This document shows positions 58,960 to 64,000 of a DNA stretch of 64,000 bases, piece after piece (position 1 is the first letter of the stretch; each line of letters begins with the position of its first letter). The notes beneath the pieces were generated by a model. The model was not told the DNA's origin. It worked only from the letters and a program-made list of their open reading frames with translations, and made no database searches. The translations under genes and the position numbers were made by a program. Source of the stretch: Mycobacterium sp. 852014-52450_SCH5900713 (GTDB lineage Bacteria; Actinomycetota; Actinomycetes; Mycobacteriales; Mycobacteriaceae); the NCBI RefSeq assembly GCF_001667075.1, contig NZ_LZIL01000065.1:62001-126000 (forward strand), given 5' to 3'.

Positions 58960-60315
58960 ATGGGGTTGGAATATTCGAGCGTGGTCGACGCGCCGATCGC
59001 CGACGTCTTCGCCTGGCACGCCCGGCGGGGCGCGTTCGCCCGGCTCTCGCCGCCGTGGCAGCCGATGCGACTGGTCACCGAGGCCTCGTCGCTGAAGGAC
59101 GGTCGGGCGACGCTGGCGCTACCGGGCGGCCTGCGCTGGGTCGCCGTCCACCAGGCGGCGGGTTACGACCCGCCGCGGCGCTTCGTCGACGCGATCGGTG
59201 GCGACGGCCTGGCCGCGCTGCCGGCACGAATGGCAGTGCGCTGGCGGCACACCCACGACTTCGAAGACGTCGGCGACGGCCGCACCCGGGTCATCGACCG
59301 GGTGGACACGCCCGTGCCCGGGTCGTTGCTGCGCCCCATGTTCACCTACCGGCACCGTCAGCTGGCCGACGATCTGGCCGCGCACCGGCTGGCCGCCGAC
59401 AACGGGCTGGCTCCGGCGACGGTCGCGATCACCGGAGCGTCCGGGCTGGTGGGTTCGGCGTTGACCGCGTTTCTGAGCACCGGCGGCCATCGCGTCGTCC
59501 GGTTGGTTCGCCACGCCCCGCGGACCGACGACGAGCGGCAGTGGGATCCCGACGACCCCGACCCGGCACTGTTCGACGGTGTGGACGCCGTCATCCATCT
59601 CGCGGGCGCCTCGATCGCCGGCCGGTTCACCGAGAAGCATCGACATGCCATCCGCGACAGCAGGATTGACCCGACCCGCCGGCTGGCTGAAGCTGTGGGC
59701 CGCGGCCCACAGCGGCCGGACGTGTTCATCTCGGCTTCGGCGATCGGGTACTACGGATACGACCGCGGTGATGACATCCTGACCGAGGACAGCGACCGCG
59801 GCGACGGCTTTCTCGCCGATGTCGTGGCGGATTGGGAGGCGGCGACCGCACCCGCGGCACAGGCCGGGGTGCGGGTGGTGCAGGTGCGCACCGGCATCGT
59901 GCAATCCCCGCGCGGCGGAACGTTGAAGCTGATGCGTCCGTTGTTCAGCGCCGGCCTGGGCGGCCGGCTCGGCGACGGCAGGCAATGGCTCTCGTGGATC
60001 GGGATCGACGACCTGGTCGACATTTACCACCGCGCCCTATGGGACGAAGCACTGGCGGGACCCGTGAACGCCGTTGCCCCTCAACCGGTTCGCAACAGCG
60101 AATACACCGCCACCCTGGCTCACGTCGTGCACCGGCCCGCGGTGTTGCCGGTGCCGTCGCTGGGGCCTCGGCTGCTGCTCGGCGAGCAGGGCGCCCGCGA
60201 GCTCGCGTGCGCCAATCAGCGAGTGGCCCCGCAAAAGCTGACTGCCGCCGGGCACCGGTTTCGCCAGCCAGACCTCGACCAAGCCCTGCGTCACCTGCTC
60301 GGGCGCACCGGCTGA
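58960..60315 (+). CDS. SRPBCC-epimerase fusion, TIGR01777 (SDR39U1-like) NAD(P)-binding protein
   Basis: A 451-residue two-domain protein. Residues 1-150 form an SRPBCC-type ligand-binding domain. Residues 153-451 are an atypical SDR of the TIGR01777 family with G-A-S-G-L-V-G (159-165) and the active-site S-A-S-A-I-G-Y-Y-G. DUF1731 closes the C-terminus. It starts 8 bp after the glucosyltransferase. I do not recall this gene at the M. tuberculosis locus, where such a fusion is found elsewhere (Rv2216). The substrate is unknown. Confidence 0.86.
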   Translation: MGLEYSSVVDAPIADVFAWHARRGAFARLSPPWQPMRLVTEASSLKDGRATLALPGGLRWVAVHQAAGYDPPRRFVDAIGGDGLAALPARMAVRWRHTHDFEDVGDGRTRVIDRVDTPVPGSLLRPMFTYRHRQLADDLAAHRLAADNGLAPATVAITGASGLVGSALTAFLSTGGHRVVRLVRHAPRTDDERQWDPDDPDPALFDGVDAVIHLAGASIAGRFTEKHRHAIRDSRIDPTRRLAEAVGRGPQRPDVFISASAIGYYGYDRGDDILTEDSDRGDGFLADVVADWEAATAPAAQAGVRVVQVRTGIVQSPRGGTLKLMRPLFSAGLGGRLGDGRQWLSWIGIDDLVDIYHRALWDEALAGPVNAVAPQPVRNSEYTATLAHVVHRPAVLPVPSLGPRLLLGEQGARELACANQRVAPQKLTAAGHRFRQPDLDQALRHLLGRTG

Positions 60316-60383
60316 GGACTAGGACCTCCCGCATTTGGGCCTGATCAAGCCCGATCCGCTCACCTAAATGGTTCAATTTCTTA

Positions 60384-61370
60384 ATGATCTCCGGTGCGCT
60401 GGTCCGGCGCGCCCGTCGCACCAGCGCGGCCGCAATGTGCGTCGCCGCGGCGGCCGCCGTGCTGCTTGGCCCGCGCCAGGCCGGCGCCGAATCCACGGAA
60501 GCGGACAGCACGACCGACGTCGCATGCGCGACCGAGACCCGGGCGGTTCCGACGACATGGTATTTCCCGAGCACGCCGCCGGTGGGATTGGTCTGGCTGC
60601 AGCACGGCTTCGTCGAGGGCGCGAAGGTCTGGTCCACCTTCGCCGCCGAGCTCGCCGGCAGCGGATACCTCGTGCTGGCCACCAAGCTGCCCACCGTCAA
60701 CCCCTTCGGCTGCACCGTGGAGCACCTCATTGACAACACCGGCTTCCTGAACAACATCGCCGATGTCTTTGCCCACAAAGACGATCCGACTGGCGCGTTG
60801 GCGTCATCCTTCGCGATGGCGGCCGCCAAGGCCGGCCGGTCTGTCATCCCGCTACCCGACAAGTTGGTTTTCGTGGGGCATTCGGCAGGGGCCGAGGCCG
60901 TCGAATACGTCGCCGAGCGCCTGCACACGGCTTATCCGGACACCTTCGCCCAAATGCGCGGCATCGTCAGCGAAGACGGCGTCAAGTCGTTCCTCGGATC
61001 CAACACCGACCAAGCGCTGGCAGGTTTGGCGGGCACCACGCTGCCTATCTACGCCACGGCGTCGCCCCATCTGCTGTGCAACTTTTTCCAACTCGGTACG
61101 AAGGCGATCGAACGGTTCCTGTCGGACCGGACATTTCATGGGGTGAAGATCGTCACCGGCGCGCACGGCGACGCGCTGGGACCGTCGTCGCCGGCGTACG
61201 AAAACCTGGTGTGCGGTCGTCCGAAGCCGGGCAATGTCGCGGCGGTATGGGGCCTCACGCGGGGCTGGATCGCCGATATGTTCGCGGGGACCCTGACACC
61301 CGATTTCTACCCGGGCGGAAGCTACTACAACGAACTCTTGACGGACGGCACCATCAGCACGCTGCCGTGA
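60384..61370 (+). CDS. secreted alpha/beta hydrolase
   Basis: A 328-residue exported protein. The N-terminus has two arginine pairs, a hydrophobic core (about 15-29) and an A-G-A cleavage region near 35. The mature domain has V-W-L-Q-H-G-F (oxyanion region, 70-76) and the nucleophile elbow G-H-S167-A-G. Later D and H candidates are present (E-D-G-V, T-G-A-H-G-D-A-L-G). Four cysteines may form disulfides. Lipase or esterase action on envelope lipids is plausible but unproved. It ends at a hairpin. Confidence 0.8.
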   Translation: MISGALVRRARRTSAAAMCVAAAAAVLLGPRQAGAESTEADSTTDVACATETRAVPTTWYFPSTPPVGLVWLQHGFVEGAKVWSTFAAELAGSGYLVLATKLPTVNPFGCTVEHLIDNTGFLNNIADVFAHKDDPTGALASSFAMAAAKAGRSVIPLPDKLVFVGHSAGAEAVEYVAERLHTAYPDTFAQMRGIVSEDGVKSFLGSNTDQALAGLAGTTLPIYATASPHLLCNFFQLGTKAIERFLSDRTFHGVKIVTGAHGDALGPSSPAYENLVCGRPKPGNVAAVWGLTRGWIADMFAGTLTPDFYPGGSYYNELLTDGTISTLP

Positions 61371-61371
61371 C

Positions 61372-61410
61372 GGGGTGCGGCGCCGATGCGCTTGGACACG
61401 GCGCCGCCCC
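61372..61410. terminator. hairpin between the secreted hydrolase and the convergent uncharacterised gene
   Basis: GGGG-T-GCGGCGCC (61372-61384) pairs with GGCGCCGCCCC (61400-61410), with a single bulged T, around 15 nt. It fills the whole 40-bp gap between two convergent stops. Confidence 0.65.
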
Positions 61411-62088
61411 CTAGTTCGCGTCTCGGCCGCGACGGCTCCGCCGATAAGCCCGGGCCCGCAGGTCGGCGAGCCACCGCGGGTGCAGGCTCAGGCCGGGAGG
61501 AGTGTTGATGACGGGATCAAACGATACGTCCCCCGCCCGTTCGGGATCGATGACACCGGTCAGCGCGAGCCGGCCCAGTGGCGTGAAATCGCCTGTACCA
61601 CAAGCCTGATCGAGTGACACCTCGATTTTGTCATGGTCGAGCCGGTTGCGGACGCTGTTCAGCGAGAGGCCGGGGCCGTCGATCTCGCTCACGATCCGGG
61701 CCCTGAGCCACCAGTTGTCCCCCTGATAGTGCAGCGGCATCAGGGTGGTCAGAGTCTGACCGCTCCAGGAGATGGCCGGCCGCAGTGCCAGCGCGCGGGA
61801 CAGCACCCCCGAGCCCGAGGAGACGAGCAGGATGTCCCATGGCCCGGGAGCCTGCTGCGGCGTTGACCGGAAGGCCAGGCCGATGAAGTCCGGCAAGGCG
61901 CCCGGGGTGCCGCTGGCCTTGGACACCCGCGCGACAATCTCGGACGACGATATGGGCAGCCCCTGACCGGGGGGCGCGACCCGTTCGAGGAAGCCTTCCG
62001 CCAGCACCCCGATGGGATGGAACAACCGTTTTCCCCGGATAGCGGAGCCCCACTGGAAGGGCGCCGCGACAAGATCGGAAACATTCAC
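61411..62088 (-). CDS. conserved mycobacterial protein of unknown function
   Basis: A 225-residue soluble-looking protein with GTG start at 62088. It has no signal peptide or obvious cofactor motif. It contains F-H-P-I-G-V-L-A-E-G near residue 25, a V-A-R-V-S-K-A-S-G-T-P-G-A-L-P-D segment, W-W-L-R-A-R-I-V and a basic C-terminus A-Y-R-R-S-R-R-G-R. Such proteins are often loosely annotated as phosphodiesterases, but I see no metal-binding pattern to support that. It lies 80 bp downstream of the protease-like gene on the same strand. Confidence 0.7.
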   Translation of the reverse strand: MNVSDLVAAPFQWGSAIRGKRLFHPIGVLAEGFLERVAPPGQGLPISSSEIVARVSKASGTPGALPDFIGLAFRSTPQQAPGPWDILLVSSGSGVLSRALALRPAISWSGQTLTTLMPLHYQGDNWWLRARIVSEIDGPGLSLNSVRNRLDHDKIEVSLDQACGTGDFTPLGRLALTGVIDPERAGDVSFDPVINTPPGLSLHPRWLADLRARAYRRSRRGRDAN

Positions 62089-62168
62089 CGGCGGCGGGTT
62101 CCCGTTTCCCGCCGAAGAAAACGCGCTCGGACGGTTGCCTTCAGGCGAGCTTCAAGAGTCCAGAGCGG

Positions 62169-62894
62169 TCACGCGATCACCCGATGTCCGATCATGCGCG
62201 CTTCACCGGGCAATTGTTGCTGCTGATTCTGTGAGCGACCGTCGATGTAGACCTGCTGCATGACTGCCTGCCACGACTCCATCTCGGGCACCGATCCCCA
62301 AATCCCCTCGAACAACCCCACGATCACGGCCCGGTTGTCGTCCGTCAGCGCATAAACGGGGCCGCCGAAGTCACGGCTGTCCACGGCGACGTCTTCAATG
62401 ATGAAGCGGCCATCGCTGACGGAGCTGATCGATCCGCACCGCTGGCCGTCCGCCCGGCGGAACTGGCACACCGGCAGGCCGGGTTGCGCGCGCAGGCCGG
62501 GCGACGACGTCAGCTGCCGGCCAGTCGGCAACACGTCCGAGGCCGTCACGGTCGCACCAAGCCCAATGACCTCGTATTCGACGGGCAGCATCGCGCCGTT
62601 CGCCGCCGTGTCGTCGGCGGCCTGGCGGCGCGCGAGCACCACCGTTCCGACCGGGTTTCCGTCCCGGTCGGTGACTTCCGACGTTCCGCTCTCGCATTGG
62701 CCGCTGGTCACCGCGACCCGCAACCGGGGCTCAACCAGGCCGACCATGCAAACCGTGCCACCTTGCCGGATCTCCATACCGGGAAACACCGTGACGGCCG
62801 GATCGGCGGTCGCCGAGCCCGGGGATCCGACGACCATCAACGCGAACGCGAACACGATCGCCAGGCGACCGCACCGGCAGCTGACCGCTTCCAT
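62169..62894 (-). CDS. secreted trypsin-fold protein lacking catalytic His and Ser (Rv1815-like pseudoprotease)
   Basis: A 241-residue exported protein with a signal peptide (1-30, cleavage near A-T-A-D). The opening V-F-P-G-M-E-I-R-Q resembles Rv1815-type mycobacterial secreted proteases. In the trypsin fold, T-A-G-H-C is here T-S-G-Q66-C and G-D-S-G-G-P is R-D-F176-G-G-P, so both nucleophile and base are missing while disulfide cysteines (C49/C67, C143/C153) and G-G-P-V-Y remain. A Gln-rich tail (about 220-229) follows. ATG 62894 fits the signal peptide better than 63014. Confidence 0.8.
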   Translation of the reverse strand: MEAVSCRCGRLAIVFAFALMVVGSPGSATADPAVTVFPGMEIRQGGTVCMVGLVEPRLRVAVTSGQCESGTSEVTDRDGNPVGTVVLARRQAADDTAANGAMLPVEYEVIGLGATVTASDVLPTGRQLTSSPGLRAQPGLPVCQFRRADGQRCGSISSVSDGRFIIEDVAVDSRDFGGPVYALTDDNRAVIVGLFEGIWGSVPEMESWQAVMQQVYIDGRSQNQQQQLPGEARMIGHRVIA

Positions 62895-63010
62895 TGGGCC
62901 ACACCACCCCTCACGTAAGTCCGACGATTTTGCCGGACACGCTGATGAGCCGTGGATACCCGCCGGCAATGCCGTCAAACCGGCAAAAAGCCAGCTCGGA
63001 GGTCGCCCGA

Positions 63011-63505
63011 TCAAGGCCGGGGGCCGCTTCCGTCGCCCTGGAATCGCTGCATCGCGTCGATCATCGCGCCGAGCACCCGATGGGCGGCCATCAAGTCCGC
63101 ATCGGGCAGCTCCTCCAGGGCGGCCCGGGTGAGGGCGCCCAGCGGACTGAAGAAGGACCGGGCGGTGGCCAGGCCGGTTTCGCCATGACGCAGGACGACC
63201 TTACGACGATCGTCTGGGTGTGAATCGCGACGGATGTGTCCCGAATCGATCAACCGATCGACGAGGTAGGTGATGGCCGAACCGGACAGTCCCATCCGCT
63301 GGCTGAGATCACCGGAGGTCATCGGACGCCCGGCGCCTTCTGCGACCATGACATACATCAACGCTCGGAAGTCATTGGGCCGCAGACGATGTGACATCGC
63401 GAACTGCCGCCCGATCTGGTCGGATTCGGCTGATATCTCTCGCAGATCGGCAGAGATCAGCGACTCCAGCGCATCGCGGCTCCCGCGCTGCCCGTCAGCT
63501 TCCAT
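63011..63505 (-). CDS. MarR-family transcriptional regulator
   Basis: A 164-residue winged-helix protein. The recognition helix is in T-S-G-D-L-S-Q-R-M-G-L-S-G-S-A-I-T-Y-L-V-D-R-L (about 63-85) and the wing is D-S-H-P-D-D-R-R-K-V-V-L. ATG 63505 is chosen; a GTG at 63535 would add ten residues. It is divergent from the gene at the right edge across 330 bp containing a 29-bp palindrome, so autoregulation and control of the divergent gene are likely. Confidence 0.9.
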   Translation of the reverse strand: MEADGQRGSRDALESLISADLREISAESDQIGRQFAMSHRLRPNDFRALMYVMVAEGAGRPMTSGDLSQRMGLSGSAITYLVDRLIDSGHIRRDSHPDDRRKVVLRHGETGLATARSFFSPLGALTRAALEELPDADLMAAHRVLGAMIDAMQRFQGDGSGPRP

Positions 63506-63539
63506 AACAATGTGAGCATATCCCTGAACCGCCACACAG

Positions 63540-63568
63540 TTCAGTTCGTTAATGGTTAATTGACTGAA
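63540..63568. promoter_or_regulatory. 29-bp palindrome, candidate MarR operator
   Basis: TTCAGT...TTAA (63540-63552) mirrors TTAA...ACTGAA (63556-63568) at 10 of 13 positions, in an AT-rich patch 35 bp upstream of the marR ATG. Overlapping TTGACT could be part of a plus-strand promoter. Confidence 0.55.
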
Positions 63569-63661
63569 ATGATCCTCGGTGACGAGCTTGCCGGCAGCGC
63601 GAAGGGTCGAGGCGGCGACGACTACGACCCGCTCCCGGCTGGCGGACCGAGAAGAATTTCA

Positions 63662-63684
63662 TTAAGTTAATGTTTAAGTTATTG
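63662..63684. repeat. direct AT-rich repeat TTAAGTTAATG / TTAAGTTATTG
   Basis: Two 11-bp near-identical copies at 63662-63672 and 63674-63684 lie in the middle of the 330-bp spacer between the MarR gene and the divergent gene at the edge. They may be a second regulator site or UP-like promoter DNA. The rest of this spacer (63569-63835) holds no gene I can support. Confidence 0.4.
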
Positions 63685-63835
63685 AAGGTGATGGGTAAGG
63701 TCGTCCGAGGTTGAACAGGGTCGATCGGAGCGGTTGCTGTCGCAAGGGCGTTTTGATGCTCCGAGCAGCGGCGATGACCGCGTGTGTTTGAGCCGATCTA
63801 ACCTGGGAATGCCAAGCCGTCCAGGAGGGAAGCGC

Positions 63836-64000
63836 GTGGCCAAAATGGGTGCTTTGTCGTTGACACCCGCCACCGAGTCGCCGGTAATCGCGGCGGAACG
63901 GTCAGAAGTACAGGACTTCGACGAATGGCGCTCGGACGAATGGCGCTCGGACGTGCGGCACGCGGTTCTCGCCCACCTCGCCGACTTCGTCGCGCCACGG
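63836..64000 (+). CDS. N-terminus of an unidentified gene (possible polyprenyl/GGPP synthase), cut by the window edge
   Basis: GTG 63836 follows AGGAGG at 63823-63828 with a 7-nt gap, and the frame stays open for 55 codons to the edge. The N-terminus contains a duplicated D-E-W-R-S block caused by a 15-bp tandem repeat (63920-63949), then D-V-R-H-A-V-L-A-H-L-A-D-F-V-A-P-R. The D-x-W-R-x-x-V-R-x-A-V-L pattern resembles the start of some actinobacterial geranylgeranyl diphosphate synthases, and a divergent MarR next to crtE is known in Corynebacterium. The identity is tentative. Confidence 0.5.
   Translation, partial: MAKMGALSLTPATESPVIAAERSEVQDFDEWRSDEWRSDVRHAVLAHLADFVAPR

Overview
The window is high-GC actinobacterial DNA, and both gene content and gene order are those of a Mycobacterium. 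The backbone follows the M. tuberculosis Rv2976c-Rv3032 order almost gene for gene: ung, thiL, ddlA, gpsA, fbiD, ppk1, mutT1, hupB, leuD, leuC, gltX, leuB, serA, ilvC, ilvN, ilvB, cfp6, doxX, lppZ, gatB, pfkA, gatA, gatC, ligA, mnmA, iscS, etfA, etfB and the methylglucose-lipopolysaccharide genes. Several blocks are absent at this locus in M. tuberculosis, as I recall its gene order, and no PE/PPE or ESX genes appear, so I infer a non-tuberculous, probably slow-growing species (M. avium-complex-like). The species call is an inference.

Layout. 1-3.5 kb: tail of an SDR gene, a nitroreductase, and a thiL-ung-quinone oxidoreductase operon. 3.6-7.4 kb: a DUF3515 membrane protein, a 55-bp tandem repeat array, ddlA, gpsA and the F420 gene fbiD. 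7.5-11.4 kb: ppk1, mutT1 and hupB. 11.6-15.1 kb: leuCD, a divergent IclR regulator and a flavin/F420 oxidoreductase-fold protein. 15.0-17.7 kb: tRNA-Glu, tRNA-Gln, gltX and a fumarylacetoacetate-hydrolase-family gene. 17.8-25.9 kb: an MFS transporter, leuB-serA, a WrbA-like flavoprotein and ilvBNC behind a leader-peptide attenuator. 26-35.3 kb: cfp6, doxX, lppZ, gatB, a second tandem repeat array, an orphan MinD/EspI-like ATPase, pfkA, gatAC and an ACT-domain protein. 35.3-42 kb: an accessory block (glycosyltransferase, MmpL, MmpS, TetR, trans-sulfuration enzyme). 42-50.8 kb: ligA, an SRPBCC-ArsR pair, a short MetE-like protein, an LpqA-like lipoprotein, mnmA-iscS and a PlsC/OlsB-like acyltransferase pair. 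51-53.2 kb: an orphan DosS/DosT-like GAF sensor kinase and a small zinc-finger protein. 53.3-60.3 kb: etfBA and the MGLP genes. 60.4-64 kb: a secreted hydrolase, an uncharacterised protein, a degenerate secreted protease-like protein, a MarR regulator and the start of a divergent gene that runs off the edge.

Functionally, the window carries most of branched-chain amino acid synthesis (leuBCD, ilvBNC), serine entry (serA), the complete indirect route to Gln-tRNA (gltX, gatCAB, tRNA-Gln, tRNA-Glu), sulfur transfer for tRNA thiolation (iscS-mnmA), polyphosphate and nucleotide sanitation (ppk1, mutT1, ung), cell-envelope precursors (ddlA, gpsA, MmpS/MmpL) and the MGLP polysaccharide pathway. The items most worth attention are the orphan DosT-like sensor with a conserved haem-ligand histidine, the ilvB attenuator with an M-L-V-V-I leader peptide, the secreted protease homologue that lost both its His and Ser motifs, the TetR-palindrome-MmpS/L-glycosyltransferase block, and two minisatellite arrays of one repeat family placed in opposite orientations.
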